DNA of 64,000 nucleotides from Isoetes taiwanensis (taxonomy: Eukaryota; Streptophyta; Lycopodiopsida; Isoetales; Isoetaceae), in contig JAJEKV010000003.1 of NCBI GenBank assembly GCA_021234155.1, positions 11,284,413 to 11,348,412 of the forward strand, read 5' to 3'. A program made the translations under genes and the position numbers. Under the pieces are notes generated by a model, which saw only the letters and a list, made by a program, of their open reading frames with translations, made no database searches and was not told the DNA's origin. This document shows, piece by piece, positions 32,100 to 43,865 of the stretch; the first letter of the stretch is position 1; the number at the start of each line of letters is the position of its first letter.

Positions 32100-33828
32100 T
32101 TATGACGTATAGCATATCCTAATATTTATATAGTTATTAAGATGAGGGGGGTTTCTCATGCCCCCATCAGCACCCCATGCATGCATACCCATGGACTCCC
32201 TTAAATCCCCATCGTTCGAAAAAAAAATGAAGGCTCCAAATCCTAACACGTCATGGGGTGCAATAAAAGCGTCATTGGATGGCCATGCATGGGGCATGCA
32301 GCACCATCTCCACACCATCGGATGGAGGGGGACGGAGCCAATCTTGGCCATCCATTGTAGGCAGGCAGGTGCAACGAAGATGTAAAAATTAGGGCTTTCA
32401 ATCGTGGACGTCAAAATCAATGGAAATTTGGGGCTTTGAATCTTGATCGTCCAGATTGAGGTTTCACATTGAATGGTAATAAAGGGACAAGAAACACAAA
32501 AGAGGGCATTCGTTGCATAGGTAAGTAGTCCGGACTCCTTTCCAATCTCATATGATCTGCTGCAGAAGCTGGAGTGTGATCCTTTGCTATCAATGGAACA
32601 TCTCAGGTAATTTGGGATGTTTTATTAGCGTATACTGAAGGATCTTTTCGAGAAAAATTTAGGTCCAAAAATGACTTGGGCTTCTGGCATATCTTTGTGA
32701 CAGATTTGTTCTAAAAAACATATCGAGATATTTCGTTTCCGCAATCGGCTTCTTCAGCCGCCTTGCTCTGAGCTTGATTTCGTCTTGATGAAGATATTTG
32801 TGAGGTTTAGACATACAGGAAGCACTTACAAGGCTACATTTCCGATCTGAGATGGCATTAAAAAAGGGAAAGCAAAATTGCTAGACTAAAATTCTTAGCA
32901 TTCCTCTATGCATTCTGTGTTTATGGGAGCCATGATGCGGCTCCTAGAACAGCTAGGGCTCCACTCGTCTCTTTCTCTGGCACTCCATTCTCTGTGGCAA
33001 TTTTCATCTTGGCCAAATATGGGAACCTATGTAAATTGAGCTCTGAGATTCTGCGAGATATGTTCTATCGATATTTGCTTCAGAATCACTTATATTTCAG
33101 TTCTTAATGTTGGATTCATTTGTTTTTGGCTGGATGTCTATGCAAGAGCCAGGTATACAGAATCCAGTTTGTCACTTTGTTTGCAGTCATAGAGATGATG
33201 TAGTAAATGATGTTCAGTTCTGTTCTTCTCTAGTTCTTGTGTCAATGCGGGTTATAACAATTCACTTTATGGTTCACTGAAGTGGTAGTATTTTGAGCTT
33301 TGAAGTTTCTTAAGCTTTAAAGGTAGTTGCTTCTTTGGTGGTTTATTCGCCGTTGTAGGTGAATAGAGAACAAAAGGCAAGAGCTTACTTCATTTACTAA
33401 CGGTTGATCCTGCAAGTTTGTGAAGGGGAAAACATATTGCCGACTAAGGTTCTGTAATCCAAGAGCATGTTTTTAAGCCATACAGACTTTGTCAAATCAC
33501 TCATGCCAAGTGCTCCTTTATTTCTTCATGAAATCCTGAGGCTGTCCAATGCAAATTTTGTCTTTCAAGGTTTCCCTTTAAAAGGTTCTCTCTGCCAAAA
33601 AGGCCAGCCTTCGCTGGCTGGAAAGCAATCACAGCTCAGAAAATAGAGATACAGGCTATTGGGTGCAAAAACGTCTATTTGATTAGCCCAAACTACTTTC
33701 AAGTTTAATTGTTTTGTAATGGATAAGCTTGTGATTGATTATTATTCTAATAATGTATCATATTTCCTCTGCAAGTGAAATGAGCTGGATCCAGTATGAT
33801 GTTTTTCGTGATATAGGTTTCTAACAAT
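32100..33828. other. no gene supported
   Basis: Mixed-composition DNA with short open frames only. The 32400-33800 part looks intron- or UTR-like (T-rich, scattered GT/AG sites), but no exon chain can be shown. Confidence 0.4.
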
Positions 33829-34050
33829 GTGCTGAAGGGAGCAGAGACTAATGGTTTTGACGGCATGGTATGCATTCATTAGACCACTTGAGTTGATATA
33901 TGCCCTTTTCTATTTGATTCTGCAACCTGTAACATGCTCTCTGTCTCAGTTAACTGGCCTGAGACGTGGGATCCTAAATGTCGCTGTGAGGTTGTAAAAG
34001 GTGGTCCCACATGGCACATTCAGCTTGATCATAGTGTTGGTATGGAAGAG
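33829..34050 (+). other. two exon-like pieces with good splice borders
   Basis: Piece 1, 33820-33868: after a GATATAG acceptor it reads VSNNVLKGAETNGFDGM and ends at a GTATGC donor. NNVLKGAETNGFDG recalls the glycoside-hydrolase-18-like CHID1 family (from memory, weak). Piece 2, about 33949-34050: after CTGTCTCAG it reads NWPETWDPKCRCEVVKGG and ends GAG|GTAAGA. The phase between the two does not join cleanly, so this may be a decayed gene. Identity uncertain. Confidence 0.3.
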
Positions 34051-35358
34051 GTAAGAATGGATGTTATCGTTTTTTATCTTGACATATCCAGATTATAATA
34101 AAGAAGTGGATTTTTTTTTTGTCTTTGCGTACTATGATCGTCTCTTCAAAAAATATTAGCCTGAAAAGGTCTACTCCCTGAACTGCCTTTGGTGCGGAGA
34201 CCCTGAATTCGTGAGACAATCCTAAAACGGCTCATGGGCTTTCAAACCAGACTTTGTCTCAGATTCTTCATTTCTATCTGCAGAATTTAAAACATAATAT
34301 TGAAGTGTGATGATTACATGCTGGATTTTTCAGCTAGAAGTCATTGGACATGAAGCAATAGGAGGATTTTAAACGCATGGATCTTTGACAATCAATTTGT
34401 CGCTGGCAGATAGGATGGGCTTTTCATTGTGTACATCCTATTTTTTTGCAATTTGGAAATCAGACTTCTTGCTTGCAAATCTGAAAGTGTACGTCTAGAA
34501 TTCTAGAAAAAAATGTTCAATATAGCATCCCACCTTTAGGGAAAGGGATTTATTTCTTTGCCTGCTAGCTTCTTTGCCGTATGATTTCTTCGGTCGCATG
34601 TTATTTGCCACGGATTTTGCAAAGACCTACTTTCATGTGGCAGAGCATTCAGACCTATAAGCAGATCACTAAGAATGACAACTTGCCGAGCATTATGGAA
34701 TGCATGATTAATGCGTATGCTGTTAATATCAATAATACGATCCAACGCATTTATGTCGCTCGAAGCTGAAGCTTTATATCGCACTATTGCTTATGTTAAC
34801 AGTGCACTTTGCCAGAATGGCAACTTCCTTTTCAGGCAATGCAACAATCCTCTGAGAAAGGATGGTTTCGACGGGTAGATACATGGGCAAATCTTTAGAA
34901 CCTAGGGGGGAATCAATGGCCCATGACTTTGAAATTTACTGAAATAAGAGCAACCGTGTCAGAAAAGTTCTTACAGCATATGTGAGCCATGGATAGTGAT
35001 GATAACATGGTCAAAAAGAGCTTTTAGCGGAGCACAATAAATACCATGGTAGAACATAAAGAACCTCGGTACTTGATGGCAAATATTGACAAGAGAAATC
35101 GAAAGTTACTCTCCCAACTTAGAACATTCTCACACCAACTTCATATTGAAACAGGGAGATGGTATGGGACTGGGTGAAAGCATGTTGTAGTGGAACAAAA
35201 ACGTGCATTTTAGCACCACATTTTTGGGTGCTAAGTGTGGTGGGAACTACCGAATTTGTAGTGGGAGAGGCAGTTATTTTTTCAAAAATACACATGATTA
35301 CTTATTCAAAATTTTGTCCTTTCAGTCTTATTCAGGCTTATTCAGCAATGTACACGGT
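34051..35358. other. no gene supported
   Basis: Short open frames on both strands, without domains; no repeats longer than a few units noticed. Confidence 0.4.
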
Positions 35359-35487
35359 CATTTTCCCTCAAAAACTCTGATCACGTTCCCTTAATCCGGC
35401 AAGACCATTTCTGATTCTCAATTTTCATTTTCCCTCAAAACTTCGATCACGCTCCCTTAATGGCAAGACCATTTCTGATTTACGGCA
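35359..35487. repeat. two-copy tandem repeat, about 65 bp
   Basis: TCATTTTCCCTCAAAAACT, GATCACG and GGCAAGACCATTTCTGATT recur in the same order in both copies. Confidence 0.85.
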
Positions 35488-35505
35488 AGAAGATCGATCC
35501 GCGAA

Positions 35506-36072
35506 ATGGCTCTCGATCATACCGGACTTGAATGCCACGGGATACACCTACAAGGAAATGTACAGGGCAAGAAAAGCATTACGCCACACAAGAAGAAATC
35601 GAGTCCGTTTGGGGGCCCGAAAGTATTAGGAAAATCCACTTACGGTGGGTTGCATTCTAGATTCGGGGATGCCCATGATTCTCTCATTGTTTAGAATATT
35701 GTTTTGTTTCATCATGCGGGTTGAAGAATCCGAGCAAGGAGAGGTATAATGAATATATGTGCCTTTACAAAAAATCACAGGCGGGAAGTGTGCACGGGGA
35801 GGCATGGCCTCACCAGGACTATGGTCGCTATTGCGTATTACCTTCACACAAAAGGAAAAGAAATAAACTGGTTGAGTTTACGGCAACGATTAAGAGAAAA
35901 AGAGTCAGAAGCCTCTCCGTCCCAACGTAAGAGGAAGAATGCAAGCATTTCAAATAGTGAGGAAGCGAGCAACATGCCACGAGATGATGCTTCCTCTCTT
36001 GAAATGACTAGGCTACAATTCAAGCCTCCTCAAGGCGTAAGAAGAATCTCGGGAAAATCACCGAAAAAATAG
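35506..36072 (+). pseudogene. unidentified basic coding-like region
   Basis: A frame from about 35504 reads KWLSIIPDLNATGYTYKEMY and RARKALRHTRRNRVRLGARK, then stops at 35628. A second frame, 35749-36072, is rich in Arg, Lys and Ser (RLREKESEASPSQRKRKNAS) and is open to a stop at 36070-36072. Composition suggests a nuclear basic protein or a transposon remnant. No family recognised, and frames do not join without a shift. Confidence 0.25.
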
Positions 36073-36239
36073 GTACTTTTCAACCCTCTTCTTACGGAAC
36101 CACCATATGATGCAATTTAATATTGGAACTGTTATTTTCCAAAGAAGGTCTAGCAAGCTTGAACAATCGGTGTACACCACTTACTTCTTCATTTGGGTGT
36201 GTTGTAAGTTACGTGTAGGAAATTTGTGGCGCTAGTTTC

Positions 36240-36850
36240 GAGTTTGTGGTGGATAATTTCAGTTCCGCGGTAGTATGTAGCTCCAAATGTGTTCTGGGGA
36301 CAGTCATATGGTGCCAATTATATGTTAATAATGTAGTTTGTAGCATATGTAGTGTCACATATAGTACCAAATGTGGTACCTTTTCCGAATAGTGAATTGG
36401 CTTCCATATGTTTCTATACTTAGTGTCATATGTGATGTTAGATATGGTGATACTTGTGAATGGTGGATTGTCCGCCATATGTGGTGCCAAGCTAACTGCG
36501 CTAAATATTGCACCACGCTATCCGCCACATATGGGGTGGTGGATGCCTCACGGATGTGGTGCCTTACGTGCATTGTGGTGCCACATGTGGTGTCTAATGT
36601 GGCACCACTATGGATCCACATTTTGCACCACATGTGGTGTCTTTGACGCCATTTATGGTCTTGAAGTAATGGATTGCCATATGTGGTGCCTTGGGTGCAT
36701 TGTGGTGCCATATGTGGTGTGGCATGTGGCACCGGTTTGGTGCCACATGCCACACCACATGTGGTGAATATGGCGCCATTTGTGGTGCAAAGTTTGTCAT
36801 GATGGAATTTGTGGTGTGTAAAGTGGTGCTGTTGTGTCATGTGGTACTAA
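36240..36850. repeat. degenerate TGTGGTGCC/ATATGTGGTG repeat field
   Basis: GTGGTGCCACATGTGGTG-like words recur dozens of times on the plus strand with variable spacing, including local palindromes (CACCACATGTGGTG). Open frames here on both strands are repetitive and not credible genes. Confidence 0.85.
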
Positions 36851-37249
36851 CCTTGGATTACTTTCGGTTGAATTCAACAGGACAGCGGGAGAATGGATCA
36901 ACTCTACAAGATCGGATGTGATTCGGTGTAAAGGCAAGGTTGCAAACTTGTGATCAAAACTGCGGGTGCTACAAATGAAGGTTCAACAACTTGAGTTCGG
37001 GGCCAGAAGATGAATAAAGATTTAAAAAATGGGAAGGAATGATTAAGGATAAACCAAGTCGCGGCAGCGGTATTAGGGCTATATGCCAAGATCTGAGGGT
37101 CGAAATGAAGGAACTATTACGAGAACTTGAGCGGACAAAAAATCGAGGAGCTTAATCTGGCCGGTCGGCCGGGAAAGCATACCAACAAAGATTGAAAGTC
37201 TTGGAACCAAGGTTAGAGGTTTTCGTCTTGCAAGGACCGTCTTCCTTTA

Positions 37250-37611
37250 TTTGTCTTGGATCCACTACTTCCAGACCTTGATAAGGCTGAAGATTATGGT
37301 AGTGGCTGTCCATTCTGTGGCAAGATCCTCCAGTGGATGGGGAAACCACTACCAACTTTGATTGCTGAATGCAGTCACCAATACCATCTTCCATGTCTGC
37401 TCAGCCTCTTGAGGTACTTCATAACAAAATTCCTGAAGTGCTTAGTATAATTGTATTCTCATTGACAAATTTGCGTTCACTTTGCGGGATTTGTAATGTC
37501 GATGTTCTTTGTCATGAATTTTCTCTGACATGGGTACAAGCCTTAGGTGTGAGTAGGGAGGATCAAAAGCAACTTCAAGCTACTGAGGCACTTACAGGTG
37601 AGCACTTATAG
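37250..37611 (+). pseudogene. RING-finger-like fragment, frameshifted
   Basis: A frame reads DYGSGCPFCGKILQWMGKP then ECSHQYHLPCL, i.e. Cys-x2-Cys ... Cys-x-His-x2-His-x2-Cys, the first half of a RING-H2-type zinc site. After a frame change the next open stretch contains LRSLCGICNVDVL, a possible last Cys pair. If so, it derives from an E3 ubiquitin-ligase-like gene, but the spacing is long and the ends are missing. Confidence 0.3.
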
Positions 37612-37694
37612 GTAGCTTAGTTTACATGCTAAGGGCCTGATGTAAGGGACAGATGCCAATTAGGATTAGTGGACTTCCTAATCTTTCACCCTGG

Positions 37695-37813
37695 CTTAGT
37701 CTCTTTCGTTTGTCCTGTTTGATGTATCTAATTTGCCCCCTAGGATGAGGTCGCTCACTCATTTTAGGTGGCGAATTAGATACATCAACGAGAAACTTCG
37801 AAAAGAGAGTAAG
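37695..37813. mobile_element. fold-back MITE-like element, copy 1
   Basis: 119 bp with complementary ends (CTTAGTCTCTTT ... AAAGAGAGTAAG) and an inner stem GATGTATCTAATTTGCC / GGCGAATTAGATACATC around a CCCTAGGATGAGGTCGCTCA loop. No coding capacity. Confidence 0.75.
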
Positions 37814-37818
37814 CACAA

Positions 37819-37931
37819 CTTAATCTCCTTCGTTTTTACGTTTGATGTATCTAATTTGCCCCCTAGGATGACATCGCTCACTCAGGTGGCGAATTAGATA
37901 CATCAAGCAGGAAACTCGAAAAGGGAGTAAG
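37819..37931. mobile_element. fold-back MITE-like element, copy 2
   Basis: 113 bp, five bases from copy 1 and in the same orientation, with the same inner stem and loop motif; outer arms are slightly diverged. Confidence 0.75.
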
Positions 37932-37959
37932 CCCGACATAAAACAAGCAGGGAATAAAT

Positions 37960-38520
37960 TACTAATCGCATATTTCTTATTAGCCAGAATGACTTTAGCT
38001 AAACTTGCTTGATATTAGTCCCAAAACTTTCTGTGGTTTAGCTAAACTGTACACATTTTTCCTCTCATACTTTCTAGCGTTTAGCTAAACTAACCCAAAC
38101 ATCATCCCAAAAATTTCTATGGTGTGACCACAGAAAATATTAAGCCAAATTACTATACTTTTTTTTAATATATTCCACTTATTTTAGTCATTTTCTTTGT
38201 GAAAATATTCTAAAATAATGCTAACTAGCAAAGTCTAGGACTCAAATCAACTAATAATGCTAGAAACTAAACTACTAGTCATATATCTCATATAAACTAG
38301 AATGATATTAGCTAAACTAGCCCGAAATTCATTCTAAAAGTTTCTAGGGCTTAGCTAAACAATACAAAAATTCACTCTCTTACTTTCTAGCGTTTGGCTA
38401 AAGAGCTCCAGGGTTGGTGCAGTCCCGAAAAAAGTTAAGCTAAAATTATTATTTTTTCCCAATTTTTTCCATATACTTTAGCCAATTTTTTTTGAAAATG
38501 TGCTAAAAAATCGCCAAATA
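37960..38520. repeat. diverged tandem duplication, period about 310 bp, AT-rich
   Basis: The two halves share TACTTTCTAGCGTTT(A/G)GCTAAA at about 38069 and 38380, TTTCTATGG/TTTCTAGGG blocks, and many TTAGCTAAAC motifs in the same order. No coding content. Confidence 0.7.
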
Positions 38521-38568
38521 GCTAAGTTTAGCCCTTAAATTATTCCATGAAAACAAGATCCTGGCTGG

Positions 38569-38687
38569 CTTAGTCTCTTTTGCTTCTCCTGTTTTGTGTA
38601 TCTAAAGTGCCCCCTGGGATGAGATCGCTCGCTCATTTTAGGGGACACTTTAGATATATAAAAACAGGAACATCGTAAAGAGAGTAA
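38569..38687. mobile_element. fold-back MITE-like element, copy 3
   Basis: About 119 bp. The inner stem reads TGTATCTAAAGTGCCCC / GGGGACACTTTAGATATA with the same GATGAGATCGCTCGCTCA loop as copies 1 and 2. The stem change AAGTG/CACTT is compensatory on both arms, so the hairpin is kept while its sequence changes. Confidence 0.75.
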
Positions 38688-39018
38688 AAAAGTCTGGAGC
38701 TTAGTTAAAAAAACCAAAGCATAGTTACAATCAATTGTGATTCAATTCCAGGTTTGCAGAGCATGGTGCCGTTTACTAATTCAGGTCTAACTGTTCATAC
38801 TGGTGGCAATGACTATGTGAGTCCATCTAGCACACCAAAAAGGGAATTATTTTCTACCCTCAAAGGTAACCAAGTCTTGTTTGATGCAATTGGGATATGT
38901 AGCTTACTTCTTCATCCCTACTTTGTAGATATAGAGGTACACTGTGGTCAGTTAGGGGGACAAGACACTCACACCCCTTCGAAAGCATTAGACACAGATA
39001 GAAACTCGGGCAAATCAG

Positions 39019-40063
39019 AAGATGCATCGAGGTTACGAGAAGTCGGACAAATCGGTAGATGTCAACAAATCGATGGGTGCATCAAGTCAAGCTCCGATGG
39101 GTGCTCCAAGCGGACAACAATCGCCAGACGGCCGATGCATTAAGTCATGCTCCACACCAATCACGCCAAATCAGCGGATGCATCGAGTTATGATCTGAAC
39201 AAATCGTTTGGTGAATGTAAGTCACAAGGTAACTTCCAACCTTTTGTGCCTGTCTTCTTTTTAATTTGACCCATATAGTTACCGAATCTGTTAAATTTTT
39301 GCAGCTGGAAGTGTCTCAGAGAAAAAGCAAAAGCAAAATTCCAAGCAAAAGACACCTCCAAGACATTACGGCGAAGTTTCCAGCCCCGCGAAGAGATGCT
39401 TGAAGCGAAGTTTCGATACGCACCAAGAAATGCTTTGAAGCGAAGTTTCCATACAACACCAACTCGTCCATCTTGAAAGACTACAAGGTTAAGCCCAATC
39501 CTGCTTGTTTTTTACTACAATGGAGTTCTGGGTAGAAGCTATGACAAGAGTGAGTCCATCCCACTGCCAAAGAAGATGATGTTAAGTTGATCACACTTAA
39601 CAGAACCAACTGGGTAGTAACTAGACCAGTGGGCGAGTTCATAGATTGGTGCGGTCCCTTTCATATAGCACTTTGGTCCAGCCTGCAGGCTCAAAACTTG
39701 AGAGTCATAGTTAAGGGAGCATTGATGAAACACAAGGACAAATTCAAGTTCATATGGAGTCAGGATCAGTGTACCAACACAAATTTATTTAACAGTAAAA
39801 AGCCAATTTTTTTGAAGCACCTGAAAAAAGTCTACGACGAATTTCCAGGTTTCACAAAAGAGAACGTGCTTCTCATTGATGACAGCAGATACAAAGGGTA
39901 CCTCAATGCACCAAATACCATGATCTGTCCAAACAGCTGGAGCCCTGACATAGTAGATGGCAATTTCCTCATGAATGATCTAAAGGTTTGGCTTCAGGGG
40001 TTGCTGAAGGCAGGGAATGTGCAAAGTTATGTCGAAAAGCAACAAAATCTTGAATATGTTTGA
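39019..40063 (+). pseudogene. FCP1/NIF-type phosphatase-like gene, broken
   Basis: The segment 39587-40063 reads as an FCP1-homology domain of the HAD superfamily: GPFHIALWSSLQAQNLRVIV, FIWSQDQCT, FLKHLKKVYDEFPGF, ENVLLIDDSRYKGY and CPNSWSPD. Family members dephosphorylate Ser/Thr, for example on the RNA polymerase II tail. The N-terminal catalytic motif expected as D-x-(D/N)-G appears in another frame near 39520 as YYNGVLG, so the nucleophilic Asp seems replaced and a frameshift lies near 39565. Upstream, a low-complexity exon starts after TTTTTGCAG at 39304 (SEKKQKQNSKQKTPPRHYGE), and a Ser-rich exon (39022-39230) ends at CAAG|GTAACT. The last exon ends in a stop at 40061. Likely a decayed intron-containing plant gene. 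Confidence 0.55.
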
Positions 40064-41360
40064 CAATCGAGAGTCAAATTTGTATTAATATGATGAAAAA
40101 ACATAGAACTAAAGCCTAGAAATAGTATTATTGTGTATATGATGTAACCTCTCTTGACTTTTTAATATAAACAAAGTTTTACTTCAATTGTTCATTTCTT
40201 GGCTATTTCAATGTTCCTCAAGGTTTTCAATGATCTTCCATTTGTTGAATGTAAACTTACACCACCAAAGACGAGGACTTTGCAGTGTTAAGAGCGCACA
40301 TCCGACCCAGAACACTTGCCACTTGAAGTGTTTAAAGGATGGCCGGGAGCCTCTTGTGCTTGATCAAGAGGCAATCGAATATTGGAGAAAAGTAGGGATT
40401 GGTTCGGTGGCGGGATAGTCCATTTCTTCATGAGGTTAGTAATTTAATATAAACAACTTCAGTTTTGAAGTCTTACATTTGTTTCTTAAATCATCTTGTT
40501 TTACCGGACCTTGGACTTTGGCGGTGTATGCACCAATTACGCATCAAGCATGACATGGAACGAGGTTCCATTTCATGGATCCGCTCATTTACACATTACT
40601 TGTCGAACGAGCTTACTTCAAAGGAGAAACCGTTGAACCCTCAACTTGCAATTTCGAATGTACCATTACTCGCCAAAGATGTTATCGGCGGATCGGGCCG
40701 GTGTATATGTCATTGTAGGTCTTGGAGGTCACCCGGTTAAATGTCGGCCGTGTGTGTACCATTTTGACAACCTAGAAATGTACAAGGGCTCAGAGCTGTC
40801 ATGAGTTTTGTTGAGGATGCAAACACAAAACTCCCAAGCACCATAAAGCTGCGCCACAAGAAAATTACAAGTTCCCCACTCGGTCGATTCGGGTCGTGTG
40901 GTCACGCTATATGTGTCTTTGTAAAGAAAGTTGTGGCTGCAGTAATGCGAGACTTGGACATACTATCCCAATGCAAGGTGAGTTCGTAAATTTGAAGGTA
41001 TTACTCATCCAATGTGAGGCCTGATATGTTTGTTGCAGGGTGTACCAATTTCTAGTTAAATTTTGTTGGACACGAGAATGATGATTGATGTTGTGAAGCA
41101 CAGTTGCTCTAGTAATGAAGCTGAGGTTGACAGATCAATAGATCTTTACTTGTAATCACATGTTTGTATTATTGTAACCAAAGAGGTTATTCTTGTAACC
41201 TATTCTTTCATTGACACTCTAATGTACATTGTTGTATACTATTGTATACAATAGACTTTTTCTGGTGACGAGCAACACTCTGGTGGAGTTCAAATCTCGA
41301 GAAGAAATTGATGTATTCAAAGATTCACGACAATGTGGTGATACATGTCGTGATAGATGT
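40064..41360. other. no gene supported
   Basis: Short open frames (40188-40418, 40465-40740, 40801-40989) show no domain. AT-rich parts before 40200 could be the 3' UTR of the phosphatase-like gene. Confidence 0.4.
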
Positions 41361-42430
41361 GGTGATGCAAATGGTGCATGTGGTGAATCATGTGGTGCAT
41401 TTGGTAAACCATGTGGTGAATCATGTGGTGAATCATAGGTGGCATGTTGGAGCTTCGTGGGCATGTTGGAGCCTAGGTGGCATGTTTGAGCCACCTTGGC
41501 ATGTTGGAGCCTAGGTGGCATATTTGAGCCACCTTGGCATGCTTGAGCCTTTACATGACCTTTGTTACATGTTTGACTTTCATTGACCAACATGTTTGGT
41601 GATGCAAATGGTGCATGTGGTGAATCATGTGGTGCATTTGGTGAATCATGTGGTGAAGCATGTGGTGAACCATAGGTGGCATGTTGGAGCTTACGTGGCA
41701 TGTTTGAGCCACCTTGGCATGCTTGAGCCTTTACATGACCTTTGTTACATGTTTGACTTTCATTGACCAACATGTTTGGTGATGCAAATGGTGCATGTGG
41801 TGAATCATGTGGTGCATTTGGTGAATCATGTGGTAAAGCATGTGGTGAACCATAGGTGGCATGTTGGAGCTTACCTGGCATGTTTGAGCCACCTTGGCAT
41901 GTTGGAGCCTAGGTGGCATATTTGAGCCACCTTGGCATGCTTGAGCCTTTACATGACCTTTGTTACATGTTTGACTTTCATTGACCAACATGTTTGGTGA
42001 TGCAAATGGTGCATGTGGTGAATCATGTGGTGCATTTGGTGAATCATGTGGTGAAGCATGTGGTGAATCATAGGTGGCATGTTGGAGCCTAGGTGGCATG
42101 TTTGAGCCACCTTGGCATGTTGGAGCCTAGGTGGCATATTTGAGCCACCTTGGCATGCTTGAGCCTTTACATGACCTTTGTTACATGTTTGACTTTCATT
42201 GACCAACATGTTTGGTGATGCAAATGGTGCATGTGGTGAATCATGTGGTGCATTTGGTGAATCATGTGGTGAAGCATGTGGTGAATCATAGGTGGCATGT
42301 TGGAGCTTACGTGGCATGTTTGAGCCACCTTGGCATGTTGGAGCCTAGGTGGAATTTGAGCCACCTTGGCATGCTTGAGCCTTTACATGACCTTTGTTAC
42401 ATGTTTGACTTTCATTGACCAACATGTTTG
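41361..42430. repeat. tandem array, five units of 180-237 bp
   Basis: GGTGATGCAAATGGTGCATG starts units at 41361, 41598, 41778, 41996 and 42214. Each unit has a GTGGTGAATCATGTGGTGCA part, a GGTGGCATGTTGGAGC part and a CATGACCTTTGTTACATGTT part. Unit length varies through gain or loss of a 38-bp sub-repeat (TTGAGCCACCTTGGCATG type). Open frames on the minus strand arise because the 180-bp unit is a multiple of three, but the other units break frame. Confidence 0.95.
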
Positions 42431-43100
42431 GTGAAGCGTAAGTCAACAATTGAAGTCAACAATCAATTTACACTAGCTAATTATAACTAAAATTACTAAA
42501 CAAGTGCCAAGCCAACATAATATGATTGGTGTCCATAATATGATTGGTGTCCAAAAATTTATGTTTTTTAGAAAATAAAATAATGGTCATTTCGAGGTTA
42601 TTATTAGTATATCCTACTAAATCATTACGATTAAGATACTAATGGTACGAAATCCTAAAATCGTAGCCCTCTGAGAAATTGAATTTCACGCCCGACCTTT
42701 ATAGGCTATGGTGCGTGAAGGAGAAGCATCGTCCAATTCCTTCCAACAAGAATGTCGAGCCGCCGCTCTCCCTCGACTCTGCCTCTCCCTCTCGCTCTCC
42801 TCCCACAGCCCCTTCTAAGCCGGAATCGCTTTTCGCTTCCTTTGGCACAGTCCTTGCCGGTTATGACATAGGATCTTGGCCAAATTTTCATTTGCTGGAG
42901 CCAGAAGCACGAGAGCCACGAACATGAGAGCCACGAGCCCGAGAGCCCTTCCTCACGATTCCACCTCTTAAAAGTTATTGAAGATCTTTGAGAGTTGAAG
43001 AGGAGGAATCCTCCTCCAATTCGACTCATCGATGCGGCTTCTTCCGATGAGCAAATTGATTCGAAGATTCCGATAATGAATGGAGTGAACACGAGACCGA
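42431..43100. other. no gene supported; short CT/GC-rich stretch
   Basis: Contains a 21-bp tandem pair (ATAATATGATTGGTGTCC, about 42518-42555). A more GC-rich open stretch at 42679-42927 (Ser/Pro-rich, SLDSASPSRSPPTAPSKPES) could be a 5' exon, but no domain or splice chain is visible. Confidence 0.4.
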
Positions 43101-43102
43101 AG

Positions 43103-43310
43103 AAAAAAAGAAGAAGAAGAAGAAGAAGAAGAAACGAAATTTTTTTTTTTGAACTCCAAATTTTTTCTGCGAGTAAGTAGCATGCATGCATTCGATTTTT
43201 TATGTTCTTTTTTACATTCTAAACTAATTTTCTTCACTTTTCTTCTGATGAAGCTTGAAGTCCCTGGGAAGCCACCTTTTTTTCTTTTTTTTTTTTTTTT
43301 GATCAAGTTA
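43103..43310. repeat. (AAG)n microsatellite and poly(T) runs
   Basis: About ten AAG units (43103-43136) followed by an 11-base T run, with another long T run at about 43284-43302. Confidence 0.95.
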
Positions 43311-43364
43311 GTCTCTGAGGGCCTTTTTGTGCCTTTGTATTTTTTAAAAACAAATGGTATATAG

Positions 43365-43760
43365 GCCTTAGTGCCTTCATTTGATCTCACCCCTTGTTGA
43401 TCTCACCCCTTCGAACTCACCCCTTGTGATCTGAGGCCTTAGTGCCTCTTTGTAATATATATGATGGCCTTAGTGCCTTTTTGAATATATGATGGCCTTA
43501 GTGCCTTTTGAACCTTGTGTAAATTTCTAATTACGAAGTATTACGGTATTTTTCTGTTTTAACATATGATGGCCTTGTGCCGACCGTAATCCGTGCCTTG
43601 TGCCTTTTGTTTAATCCAAAAATAGTTTGTAATGGCTTTGTGTCTTGTGTAAATTTGTGCCTTGTGTAAATTTCTAATTCTGTTTTACCACAGGCCTGTT
43701 TCTAAAAACAGATACCACAGGCCTTAGTGCCTTTCTTTGATCTCACCCATATGTCTACTA
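43365..43760. repeat. degenerate repeat of GGCCTTAGTGCCTTT motif
   Basis: The motif recurs with TTTGTAATATATGATG-type or CTTGTGTAAATTTC-type spacers of variable length. No coding content. Confidence 0.8.
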
Positions 43761-43865
43761 ACAGGCCTTGTGCAAGTTTAATTCAGTTTAATTCAGTTTA
43801 ATCCAGTTATACCTTGGAATTCATTCAACATTCAAGTACAAATTTCTGTAACTGAAGCATAAAAA

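Noticed and set aside
33829-34050. Confident CHID1-like (GH18) gene
   Set aside because: Only one short exon-like piece resembles the family and the following exon does not join in phase.
36209-36921. Cys/His-rich ORFs on both strands resembling zinc-finger repeats
   Set aside because: Generated by the TGTGGTGCC repeat; Cys and His spacing is irregular and both strands look equally 'finger-like'.
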